64,000 nt of DNA from Chrysogorgia sp. JL179-B06. Lineage: Eukaryota; Cnidaria; Anthozoa; Scleralcyonacea; Chrysogorgiidae. The stretch lies in contig JAYKKM010000193.1 in the NCBI GenBank assembly GCA_035772405.1, positions 2,441,501 to 2,505,500 on the forward strand. Reading direction: 5' to 3'. The position numbers and the translations under genes were made by a program. Below the pieces are notes generated by a model that ran no database searches, was not told the DNA's origin, and saw only the letters and a program-made list of their open reading frames with translations. Within the stretch, counting starts at the first letter, position 1; the number at the start of each line of letters is the position of its first letter. Below, piece by piece: positions 32,820 through 44,700 of this stretch.

Positions 32820-35800
32820 ACACGAAATAAAGCAAAAGGTATATGAGGAGAATAACATGAAATAAAGAAGTAGAACAAAGAGCATGAAGATTAAGAACAA
32901 CAACAAGTTGATGAATAAGTATAGAACAGGATGATGGTGAAGAAGAAGAAATTAGAATAAGGAGGAAGAACAGACGATGAAGAAGAATGTATAATAATTA
33001 TTATTTATCATTTTGTTATTTAATCTTATTTCATACTTGGTAACCCTTCAATAATCTTAGGCCACCGATTTCGAAGTGCATGTTTATATATAAAATTATC
33101 AATATCTATATAACCGCATAATACTATTAAACTTATAATTACATAACTGTAATTTACAATAATTTACAAGATGCTACTTAATATACAGTTAGCAATATAT
33201 AGTTAGCAACTGAGAATAGCTAATATCTTTAAGAAAAAGAAGGGGAACCACTAAGAAGAAAGCGTAAGTAGAAGGAAGAGTACGAAGAAAATGAATATAG
33301 TGGAGAATGAAGTGGAGGGGCGGAATAAATAAATGTGGAGGACAGAAAGATCAGGAAAAAGGAGATAATGAACAAGAATATACAAGACGAAGAACGAGAT
33401 TCAAGAAGCAGGAAGTGGCGGAAGGAGAGGAGGAGAAGCGAACAAGAAGACGAAAGAAGAAAAAGGTGAGGTCGACGGGCAAGTAGAGAAGACGCATCTG
33501 AACATATAAGGGCAACGACAGGGAATTTTCCTAAGCAAACTGCATAATTCGAAGTGATGAAATGGCGAGATTCTTGACAACAAAGTGCTCGGCAGCCAAA
33601 TCGCAAGATACATGAAAGCAATTCGGCGATTACAGCTGGAGGTGAATTAATAGGAAGTGATGTTGAATGTGAAGTATGATGAAGAAGAAAGAGAAGCAAG
33701 GCCGTGGAGGAGGAAAAGGAAGGGGAGGCGGAGGAGTGGAGTAGACGACGAAAGGTGAAGAAAAAAGGATCAAGACGAATCGTCGGTGGAGAAGCCTCTA
33801 CAGAATAATGGCGAAGATGCAGACGAAAAGGAGTTGGAGTAGGAGAAGGTGTATAAGGAGAAGAATACGAATACAAATGTAGAAGGAGGAAGATAAGAAC
33901 AACAACAAGTAGAAGAAGAGCAAACAGAAGTTGATTATGTAGATTAATAATTCGGAGCGACGAAGTGGTGAGATACATAACGAGCGAGAAACGCATGCGT
34001 GCAAGCATGCAAATTGCATAATTAGAAGCGACGAAGTCGCTGGTAGTGCGCCAACAACGGAGATGTGCAACTTGGCGAAGTGCGTAATTCGTCGCTATAA
34101 AGTTCCGAGTTACGTGGGTGGAAGCGAAATACGCATGCAAGCTATCTGGTTTTTCGGTGAGTCGAAATCGCCAGATCCATAGCAACAAGCGAGACGCACA
34201 AGCAAGTGAATTGCGTAATTTGGAGCGATGAAAAATGAAACGCTTCGCAGACAAGTCGCAAGATACATGACAGCATGAATGCAGCGAATTGATCTGGTGG
34301 AGAAAAATAGGAAGTGATCTTGAATGAAAAGAAGAAACATGAAGATGGAGAAGCAGGAAGAGGAGGAAGGGGAGGCGGAGGAGGGTGTAGATGCGAAAGA
34401 AGAACAAAAAAAGAGGAAGACGAAGCGCCGGCGGAGAAGACTCTAGAGAAGAATGACGATGATGAAGAATGATGAAACGGAAATGGAGTCGCGGAAGGTG
34501 TGTGAGGAGATGTGCACCAAATAAAGGAGTAGAACGAGAATGATGAAGATAAGAACAAGAACAAGTAGAAACAGAAGAAAAAATTAGAATAAGGAGGAAG
34601 AACAGACGATGAAGAAGAATGTATAATAATTATTATTTATAATTTTATTATTTAATCTTATTTCATACTTGGTAACCCTTCAATAATCTTAGGCTACTGA
34701 TTTCGAAGTGTACGTTTATATATAAAATTATCAATATCTATATAACTACATAATACTATTAAACTTATAATAACATAACAGTAATTTACAATAATTTACA
34801 AGATGCTACTTAATATATAGCTAGCAATGTATAGTTAGCAACTGAGAATAGCCTTAAATTTTCCTACTTTAATATCTTTAAGAAAAAGAACGGGAACCAA
34901 GAAGAAAGCGTAAGTAGAAGCGCAGTAGGAGGAGGAGGAGCACGAAGAAAATGAAGATGGTGGAGAATGAAGTAGAGGGGCAGAAGCAAAAAAAAAATAC
35001 AAAAAGGTGGAGGACAGAAAGATGAGGAAAAAGGAGATTATGAACAAGAATGTACAAGACGAAGAACGAGATTTAAGAAGCAGGAAGTGGCGGGAGGAGA
35101 AGCGAAGAAGAAGACGAAAGAAGAAAAAGGTGAGGTCGGCGGGCAAGTAGAGAAGACGCATCAGAAGATAAGGGCAACGATAGGGCATTTTCCTGAGCAA
35201 ACTGCATAATTCAAAGTTATGAAATGGCGAGATTCTTGATAACAAAGTGCTCGGCAGCCAAGTCGCAATGGCGGCAATTCAGCGATTTCAGCTGGAGGAG
35301 AATTAATAGAAAGTGATGTTGAATGTAAATATGCCGAAGAAGAAAGAGAAGCAAGCCCGTGGAGGAGGAGAAGGAAGGAGAGGCGGAGGAGGGGAGAAGA
35401 CGACGAAAGACTAAGAAAAAATGATGAAGACGAATCTTCGGTGGAGAAGTCTCTTCAGCAGACGAAAGGGAGTTGGAGTAGGAGAAGGTGTATGAGAAGA
35501 AGAATACAAAAGAAAAAAGTAGGAAGAAGATAAGAACAACAACAAGTAGAAGAAGAACAAAGAGAAGTTGAAGATGTAGATTAAGAATTCGAAGCGACGA
35601 AGTCGTGAGATGCATAACGAGCGAGAAACGCGCGCATGGTAGCAAACTGCATAATTATAGAAGCGATGAAGTCGCTGGTAGTGCGCCAACAAGGGAGATG
35701 TGCAACTTGGCGAACAACTAATTCGTCGCTATAAATCCCGAGTTATACGTGGATGGAAGCGAAATACGCATGCAAGCTATCTGGATAATTCGGAGCGTCG

Positions 35801-35960
35801 AAATCGCCAGATCCATAGCAACAAGCGAGACGCGCAAGCAAGCGAATTGCGTAATTTGGAGCGACGAAGTCGCGAGATTCTTGAAAATGAAACGCTTCGC
35901 AGACAAGTCTCATGATACATGACAGCATGAATGCAGCGAATTGGCTAGCTGGCGGAGAAA
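32820..35960. repeat. GA-rich tandem duplication (~1.6 kb units) with an embedded ~65 bp repeat
   Basis: The stretch from GATGAAGAAGAATGTATAAT at about 32976 recurs at about 34608 with over 250 bases of near identity. The AGGAGGAGAAG-type purine tracts and the AATTCGAAGCGACGAAGTCGC modules follow in the same order. A third partial start is at 35968. The minus strand is T/C-rich and so reads as long L/S/F/P-rich frames (up to 392 codons), which I do not regard as genes. Confidence 0.85.
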
Positions 35961-36035
35961 AATAGGAATTTTATTATTTAATCTTATTTCCTAATGGTAT
36001 CCCTTATAATTTACAATATCAAATGTCAAATTAAT

Positions 36036-36999
36036 GGCATTGTTTCAACAGGGCGGAAAATTAAATGTGGTGTTCCCCAGGGCTCGATCTTGGGGCCACA
36101 GGCCACTATTCTTTTTATTATACATAAACGATTTAGCTGAATGCCTAAAGAAACTAAGCCACGATTATTTGCCGATGACACAAACTTAACAGCCTCTGGT
36201 GAGACGATAAATGATGTCGAGAGTGCAATGAATTCTGACTTAGAGAATCTAAGGAAATGCCGTTAATAGCTAACAAACTTAGTCTGAATGTAGCAAAAAC
36301 TGAATTTATGTTAATTGGCTCAAAACAAATTATAAGAAATGTCTCACAACCAAATGTCAGTATAGAAAATAACTCGATTAAACAAGTATTTGAAAGCAAA
36401 GCTCTAGGAGTAACTGTTGACCAGCATTTGACATGGAAAAATAATACTGGGCATATCTGTAAGAAAATCACATCAGGGTTAGGTGCTCTCCGACATGTAA
36501 GAGAATTTGTTGACAGAGACACTCTTCTTGCCATCTACAATGCCCTTGTTCAACCATATTTTCAACTATTGCTGTGAAGTATGGGATGTATTTGGTGCGA
36601 CCTCAATCAACGCGTTTACAGAAGCTCCATAACAGAGCAGCTAGAATTATAGGAAATATGAGCAATGATGTAGACCACAAAATTGCATTAAATGCACTAG
36701 GGTGGCAGCCTCTTCAAATGCAAAGAAAAAAATCAAAAGCTAAAATCATGTTCAAAGTTTTAAATAACATGGGACCAAAGAGTCTAGCAAAACACTTTAC
36801 GTATAAGAAAGAAAAAACAGATTACTATCTTCGTAATACTTCAAATGCTGTTTGTTTGCCAAATCCACGTACGAATAATATGAAAAAGAGTTTCATATAT
36901 GATGGGGCATCTATATGGAACTCTTTGCCCACAGAAATTAGGGAGAGCAAGACCCTGTCATACTTCAAACATAAAATCGCTACTCATACCTTTGAATAA
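36036..36999 (+). pseudogene. LINE RT C-terminal fragment upstream of RFT1
   Basis: It begins with CGVPQGSILGPQ (RT motif, near 36070). Two frames follow: 36257-36577 with NKLSLNVAKTEFMLIGSKQI and ICKKITSGLGALRHVREFVD, and 36574-36999 with RLQKLHNRAARIIGNMSNDV, LGWQPLQMQRKKSKAKIMFK and SIWNSLPTEIRESKTLSYFK. The frame breaks near 36570. It ends about 650 bases before the RFT1 start. Confidence 0.8.
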
Positions 37000-37094
37000 G
37001 CTTTATGTAAATATAATGACCATGTAAATATTGACACTTCTAAATAGCCTTTAAATTTACTATATATATTAAAATATATAAATTATCTTGTTCT

Positions 37095-37490
37095 TTACTT
37101 GGTGTGCACTCCACTGACCTATATATAACTGTGAATGTTTAAAACTGTTATGTGTAGGTTAGTGGTGCACACCAGTTACTTACTTTTTACTATACTCAGT
37201 ATAGCATATAAATTATCTATTCTGTACTTGGTGTCCACTCCGCTGACCTATGTATAACTATGAAAGGTCTGTTTGAAACTGTTATATATATAGGTCAGTG
37301 GAGCGCACCCACTACTTACTCTGTACTATAGCTTATAAATTTTCTTTACTTAGTGTGCACTCCAATGACCCATATATGATCGTTATATAACCATTACATG
37401 TTATCCCCTAAACACACGGACAATTCCCTTACCAAAGTGGAGGTTGTATAACTGTTTTTTATGGGCAGTGGAACACGCCCATCAAGTTAT
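37095..37490. repeat. Degenerate ~130 bp tandem repeat with inverted halves
   Basis: TACTTGGTGTGCACTCCACT is followed by GACCTATATATAACT and, inverted, TATAGGTCAGTGGAGCGCAC. The unit occurs about three times between the LINE fragment and the RFT1 promoter. Confidence 0.7.
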
Positions 37491-37509
37491 CTATCTATAT
37501 CTATCTATT

Positions 37510-37649
37510 TCCTGCTTCGAAAAATGGCCGACCGAGCGTGCAATGCGTCACGGTTGACACTCACTCTTTAAGAACCCGCCGCGTGACGCGCGCGTGGATG
37601 CGGTCGGCGTTTCACCCCGTAAGCGCCTGGGTACGAGGCTGCGTCCATC
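37510..37649 (+). promoter_or_regulatory. RFT1: GC/CpG-rich promoter and 5' UTR of RFT1
   Basis: Just upstream of the RFT1 start the sequence switches from AT-rich repeats to a CpG-dense stretch with GTGACGCGCGCG-type motifs, ending in the good initiation context CATCATGG. No TATA box is evident. Promoter function is inferred from composition and position only. Confidence 0.45.
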
Positions 37650-38787
37650 ATGGCGTCTTCCAGTGCAAAGACTTCAAACGATGCTGTACTTGAAAGCGCA
37701 ATGCAATCTGCTTCCTACAATGTCCTATTACAAGTATCATTTAGGATTCTTACCTTTGCAATGAATGGGTTTATTCTAAGATACATTTCTCGCGAAACTC
37801 TCGGCCTTGTGAACGTAAGACTGACTTTGCTTTACACGACAATATTGTTTGTTGCAAGAGAAGCGTTTAGAAAAGCTTGTTTAAGTACATCATCAAAGAG
37901 CAAGTCAACAAAGTGGCATCAAATCATCAATCTCTTGTGGTTAACAGTTCCTTTGGGTGTCCTTTTCTCAACTGTATGTGGATTTATTTGGGTGAACCTG
38001 TTGGAAACGCCGCGTAGTGTTGAACTGGCCAAGCAATACACAGCATGTGTTGTTTTTTATTTATTTTGCGCTGTGCTGGAGCTGATGGCGGAGCCACTGT
38101 TTGTTGTTTCTCAATGTCATTTGTTTGTTCGACTAAAGGTGGTCATTGAAGGTTTATCGGTGTTATTGCGCTGTTCAATAACTGTTCTACTTGTCTACTT
38201 CTCTCCATCTTTGGGGCTCCTTGTATTTTGTCTTGCCCAACTTGCACAGTCACTTACATATTTTTTACTCTACTATGGCTACTTTTCTTACTTTGTTTTA
38301 CACCGTGCAGAACCAATTAGATCTAAAGAATTTCCTCTGCAAGCAGTGAGAGATTTTTTCCCTCGCAAACTATCAAATGATGCTTGGATAGATTTCAACA
38401 TGTTGTCACTGACCTGGAGTTTCTTCAAGCAGTCATTTCTCAAACAGATCCTCACGGAAGGAGAACGCTATGTGATGACCATATTTAATGTTTTAACTTT
38501 GGCCCAACAAGGAGTCTATGATGTCATCAACAATATTGGTTCTTTGGCAGCAAGATTTGTTTTTCTTCCTGTGGAAGAAAGCTACTATCTTTTCTTTGCA
38601 CAGACCCTAATCCGAGACAAACCTGCCTTGAAGCAATCAGAGAATAGTTTGACTTTGGCTGCAGACACTTTGCAATCTGTGTTAAAGTTTGTCACATTAA
38701 TGGGTTTAACTGTTCTGGTATTTGGCTACTCCTATTCAGTACTTGCTTTGGATATTTATGGAGGATCTATTCTCAGTTTAGGGGAAG
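37650..38787 (+). CDS. RFT1: RFT1 coding exon 1
   Basis: It encodes residues 1-379 plus one base of the next codon, from MASSSAKTSN to LSLGEG. The donor is GGAAG|GTAAAT. Reading through the donor adds only about 20 unrelated residues before a stop at 38846. Confidence 0.95.
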
Positions 38788-41700
38788 GTAAATGTTTTTA
38801 TATTCTTGCTGTCACTAACTTTCCATGTTTTCAACCTTCAAGGTGAGTAACAGCATTTGCATGTGAGCAAGTGAAATTTGAACGTCTGTATTTCTAGGTT
38901 ACAGCCATTTGGTGTTCTTTAGGGAGGAATTGTGTTAGGCAAAAAAGAAAAGTATTCTGTTTCTGGTCAGTGAGTCTGTCCAGAATTGACGCAGCGACGG
39001 GGCTTTTTTGTTCAATTTTTCTCTTCAAGGAAATGCATTTTTGCAGAATGGCGAGTACTTTTCCAGTTTATATATTATAAAGTGCAAACATTGATTATTG
39101 TGCTTTTAACAGAACAAACGTTTCAATACGCATCAGTGGTCACCATTGTTGTCTGCGAGGGTGTCCATGCCCATAAACTCACAACTGATCAGCGGTTTTG
39201 ATAAAAAACCATTGACGTGCACAGTCAAAGATAACGTGCGCCAGAACAGAATACTTTGTTTTTCGCCTTATATGTGTAACCAACGAAATTTTTTGTTTTT
39301 AGTTGAGAGTATCTTTATCTAAAATCTAAATAAAGAATCTCAATTGCATTCCACACATTATTTTGTGTTAGCCTCACAAACAAACAAATGCCATACAATG
39401 ATACATGTGCAGTGGGGACTGTTATCCACCTTTAAGTTAAAGTATGTAGTAGCATCCTTAGATTGGAAATAGAGGCAACAAGATAACTTGCTTCGTCTTT
39501 GATGAAGGGACCAAACTTAAAATGTTAGACCACCTACAGACTATTTCAACATTACACAAACCTTTTAGAGTATTCAATTTGTATTTCTATACCACCTATG
39601 CAGCAAAACACATTTATATACTGTAACTTGTATCTTAGCTTGTTCTATTACTCCCCAATGCCACATCATAGAAACATTTCAGTGAAGGCTATGTTATGTA
39701 CTAGTTTGTATGTGCAACTGCCAACTACTAAATCAGCAGTCTCAATATGTCTGACATATCAACATACCAAGACTGCTGATTTAGCAGTATGTATGTTGCA
39801 TGTACACACTAGTACACAGTGTAGCCTTTGCTCTGTCGTCTGATGGTTAGAGCATCTCCAGAGATCAGAAGGTTGCAGGTTCAATTCTCATTTGGAGCTC
39901 AGAAACCTTTTTCTGAGTTTGTGTTAAAGCTTGTGTGGTAATCAATTTACTATATTGAAATAACCAAGCTGCAAGTCACATTTAACGTTTATAATATATT
40001 TATTTATTTATTTTATTAATAATATATTTATTTATAAAAATATTGAAAATGTGTGTTCTGATTAGCTAAAAGCCATGTTTCTATAACTGTATAGAAACGC
40101 ATAAACCTTCCTACCATTTTTGAATTTAAAACGAAAGGTTGCTAAAATGTTTACAAATGTAAAATTTTAATCACATTGACAGCTGAGAGTGATGTTTGCA
40201 TGATTTTAATAATTATGAACCTTTTACAGTATTTTCAAAATGTTATTTTATAAAAGAAATCAAAAGTATTTTTTCCATGTTACCATTATCATACAGTTAT
40301 AGAAATACTCATGAAAGTTTGGGAGAACTTGAAAACACAGTTGTACTTGAAAACACGGTTGTGTTTCCATGGTAATTTCTCATTCTCCCAAAATTCCACT
40401 TGTTTTTATATGTATAACTATATGGAAAATGTTTTCTATTTCTTAAAACTATGCTTTTGTGATGATTTGGTTTGTGATCACAAAAATAGGAAAGTATTTT
40501 CATTTCGGTTTTCAACAACTATTCATTACTTGGGAAAACAAAAAAATATAGAATAAACTCTCCAATTTCGAAATTTGGTAGAATATTTTTTGTATATTGT
40601 AATTTTTGTACAATAAATATGTATAAACATGCCTCCTCAACATTTTCAAAATGTAGTGATGAGAATCAACGAATATTTTTTATGTTGGCCTAAGCCCAGA
40701 CAGGATGGTATTTCTTGACAAAACAGACATGAGAGACAGATGGAAACTTAAAAATGGTTTAGTTCATGATTGGTCATTTCTTCAGAGTATCCAGGTTAGG
40801 TTATCTGCAGTTTTACATTACCAATAATCAGCAATTATCAAATGCTCTTAGATTACCAATAATGATGATTCCAGATCCTAACCCCAATGCTAACCCCCAC
40901 CTAGTGTTTTACCCTAACCCACGGCTAGAGTTTTTACCTCCTTCTCGTCCACCAGCCACCCCTTAGAAATTCATTAAACTTATAGTTATAGAATAGCGTA
41001 AGACATAAGGCTTAACAAAACTTTATTTAAAACACATGTAACCTAATTATCAACAATAGATTAATTATACTATTATTTAATATATAAAATATAGAAAAAT
41101 AAAAAAGATAAAAAAATAAAATCAAGGATGTATGTACTGTATATAGGTATTAAATGTTAGCCTCAGTGCAGGCAAACTCAAAATTTCCTGCAACTGGCGC
41201 ATAAAAACTAACTCTGGTACCCCTCAGGCACAACAAAGCGGATCGTAGGATACTAAATGAAAGTCGTGTTCGTATCCAATTCATGGTGGCAGAATATCTT
41301 TCAGCTCTTTTAATTGAAAGTTTTGTTGCTAGTTCCTTGTGGAAATTTGCACATTCCGTGCTCATAGCACCGTTAGTACCAAAGATTAATGGCGTGAAGG
41401 ATCCGTTTTCAACTTGCATGATACGATCGTTGTAAGCAAGCTTTTTCTCTTGCTCAGCTTTCTTAAAGTGCATATAACGTCTGTGGGAATTAAACATATA
41501 TGTAATCTATCGATTCTCCTGATAAAAATTGTAATATATCTTGTCAGCTGAAAATTTCATCTTCATAGACTTTTTTGCTGTTAAAGTTGACGGAAACGAC
41601 GTCATAGCGGGAATCTGTAAAGAGGTTTTCATATAGACAGATACCCGCTATGACATAATTTCCGTCAACTTTAACAGCAAAAAAGTCTATGAAGATGAAA

Positions 41701-44700
41701 TTTTCAATTGACAAGATATATTACAATTTATCTCAGGAGAATTCATAGATTACAAATATGTTAAATCCCCACAGACGTTATATGCACTTTAATGACTTGA
41801 TCTGTCGAGAGATTTCTGTTAGACTGGGCATTAATATGCGTTACACGAACATCAAAAAATGCACTTTGCCCCTTCCTCCAAAAACCTCTAGCTTTCACAT
41901 CAACTCGAGCATTATCCTCGATATTTTCTGTTCTGTGTTGGTAATGTTCTCCTGTTAGGGGCTGAAGTGGTGGCTCGACTGACACATCCTTACACACTTC
42001 AGATAGCATGGCAGCTTCAAGGTCACGAATTTCGTTGTGTCTGATGGAAATGAATCCTCCAGACCTCCACGCTTACAGTCCATTGCATGTTGAACGCTGA
42101 ACAGTGTGCGGTCGAGAATATCGAAGCTTGTTTCACTGACCGAAGAGTGTCATGGTTTAAGATGGTATCGATTTCTTCAGCATGATTGATTTGATTTTTG
42201 ACATTCTGCAACTTGCAGTCTCTCTTTATTTGCTCAACTCTTTCCCTTTCTGGTAATAAATGTTGTTGCTGGTGAACAATAATAGCTGCTAGAGGAGCGG
42301 AAATGGACTTGCTTATGATGTAATGGTTATCTGCATCTTGTACAGGATTGCTAATGCCCAAACCCCCCAGACGGGTCGGAAGAGAAAAAAGGCGACGTTC
42401 ATAAGAAGAGATATCGGATCCGAATAAGGAGGGTAGAAAATGATACATTAAGATATCTTCGATAGGCTGCAGCGACACCGAGATCCCAGGAATAGTCCGT
42501 AGAAAATAGGTAAACTTGTGACTGAAGCCATGTATATATGCAGAGAATGCAGCATGAGGCTGTGTTTTTGCGATCTCACACAATTTTTCAAGCTCCTTAG
42601 ACCAAGACTGCACTTTTCCTTCGAAATATTTCTCTTTGAATGCATCCGTGCCAAGAGCAGCACCGATATGACGTTTCCCTTCTGTTGTGATGTTGAGGTC
42701 TAGATCATTGAACATCTTTGGCTTTGTCCAGATCTTTCTCATCTTTTAGAATAAGCCACGACTTCCATATTAACCATATTTCTGACCATCAATGAGGGTG
42801 AGGAACCATTATTAATTTGGTGTATACGACCTGCACCAGCTGCGTCATCAGCAAGCCAGACTTGCTTGACGGTATCTGCCTGAATTAGCAGGGTCGAAAT
42901 CAGCAAAGTTGTCATTAAAGAGTAGAAGGCCATTGCAAGGTTGTCCCCTTGAGTTGTTCCTTCTAAACTGAGGATTTCTCCGCCACCTGCAATAAAAAGA
43001 CGGGAGGGACGGCGATATGTATTGATTAGCACAGTAGAAATAAAGCTTGTGGGGATTCTTAAATTACCCATTATTGGTAATCTACAGTAAGAGCATTGGA
43101 CAATTACGGATTATTGGTAATCTAAGACTGACGATATGTTGGAATATCAATAATTGTATTCTGAACTAATTACTGGTACCAATACTAACACAGTATGTAT
43201 AGGTATAATCATATATGATAGGAAGTACATTTAAGGATTTACACTACAAGTGCTATTTGGAAATTGTGCCAAAATTTCACGAGCCGTTAGGCAAGTGCAA
43301 TTTGGCACCATTTTCAAATACCACGAGTAGTATAAATCCTTAATTGTATGAGCAATAATGATTACTTGTTTATTGTATGCATGACAAAATTTGATCTACC
43401 ATTTTGTTTGTTTTGGAAAAATCATTAATTGTACTGCTGTGCAAAACGAAATACAGTAATTGCACTCCTCTCCACCAATCAGAATGCAGTAATTTTGTCA
43501 TGCATATAATAATAAATGAAACTGTAAATGTCAGTGTAAATAAGAAAGCTGCTAATGAGAACGGGATATAGTAAAAAAAAGAGAAGTAAGAGAACTTCAA
43601 TACATCGCAAAAGACTTAAAGTGTACAGTACATGAAACCAATTTTTTATGTGTTGTTTGTATAATTTAATACTTGTAAATTCTATATTCCACCAATTAGC
43701 AAGTTCATTTACAATTGATCAGCTCTACATTTGCCAAATTTGCAAACAACGTGATGTCACGCTGTTTGCAAAGGTTCGAAAGGCAAATCGAAGAAAAAAT
43801 TAGATTTTGCTCAAAAATGCCCTCAAAGTGCAGGAAATGCCATTTCAGAGACCCTAAATTCAAAAACTTTCCGTGGGAACCCCCCTAAAAATGCGGTCTC
43901 TAAATATTAATGTGCGTCTCTCCTTTCAACAAACCCTGGATCCCCCACTGGACATGACGTCATCAGGGCCCCCAAAACGATATTTTTCCCCGGGCCCCAA
44001 AGAACCTCTCGGCGGTCCTGGTGGCATCCCATCTTGCCGTGCATAATGGCACCAACTTTTGAAATAGATTTGCTGTCAAATATTGTTCTGCAAAATTAGG
44101 CTTTTAAAATATTTTTGCCCTATATGCATTTCAAAATCAAAATCTGATTTAAAAAAAAATTGGTTTGCATGTGCACTTTAAGTAAAAGTACTTACGTATT
44201 TCCATTGACAACATTTGGGACGATGTGTTCTTCTTCAGGTCTGACCTGAAGGACACATCGTCCGAAATCTCCTCAATGGAAATACGTACATGTAAATACT
44301 TGTACTTCAGTAATTTTAGACGTATTAAAGTTTTCTAATTCTTTTTTTATATTGTAAATGTTAGTTCTATGAAATGCACATGCACAAACAAATGGTGTAC
44401 AAACAACATGAGGAATATTAATATTTTGCAGGTCCGACACAGTTAAGATGTCATTGTTTCTACATACTTATAATTGCTGTTAATGGAATAACGGAATGCT
44501 TCATGTTTGCCACCATGAGCCAGTCAGCAGTGGACAAATACAACAGTAAATTGGTTCTGTTTTCAATTGTATTCCTTGCATCATCTTGGTTCCTCACTCA
44601 TTTTGGGGCTGTAGGATTTATTTTTGCAAATTGTTTGAATATGATATTAAGAATCATTCACAGGTACTGCACAGTTAGCAAGCTTCGAATTTTTCCTAAT

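Larger units (their letters stand above)
38788..40800. other. RFT1 intron 1, proximal part
   Basis: It contains a hairpin-motif retroelement remnant (39497-39610) and a tRNA-like SINE (39832-39935). The rest is AT-rich without recognised features. Confidence 0.4.
40813..43126 (-). mobile_element. RT-endonuclease retroelement bounded by inverted repeats
   Basis: Minus-strand coding remnants at 43071-41150 lie between inverted repeats of about 50 bases (40813-40864 and 43069-43126), each containing two ATTACCAATAAT words about 30 bases apart. The element lies inside RFT1 intron 1, opposite in orientation to RFT1. It is a degraded copy with several frame breaks and a MITE insertion. The class is uncertain: RT plus endonuclease order resembles REL-type non-LTR elements, but inverted ends are not typical of them. 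Confidence 0.6.

Noticed and set aside
33229..34407. 392-codon minus-strand frame rich in L, S, F and P (also 34142-35645)
   Set aside because: Translation of purine-rich repeat DNA on its complement; low complexity and duplicated with the repeat unit.
38986..39201. 71-codon frame in RFT1 intron 1
   Set aside because: No homology, no splice signals in phase with RFT1, AT-rich intron composition.
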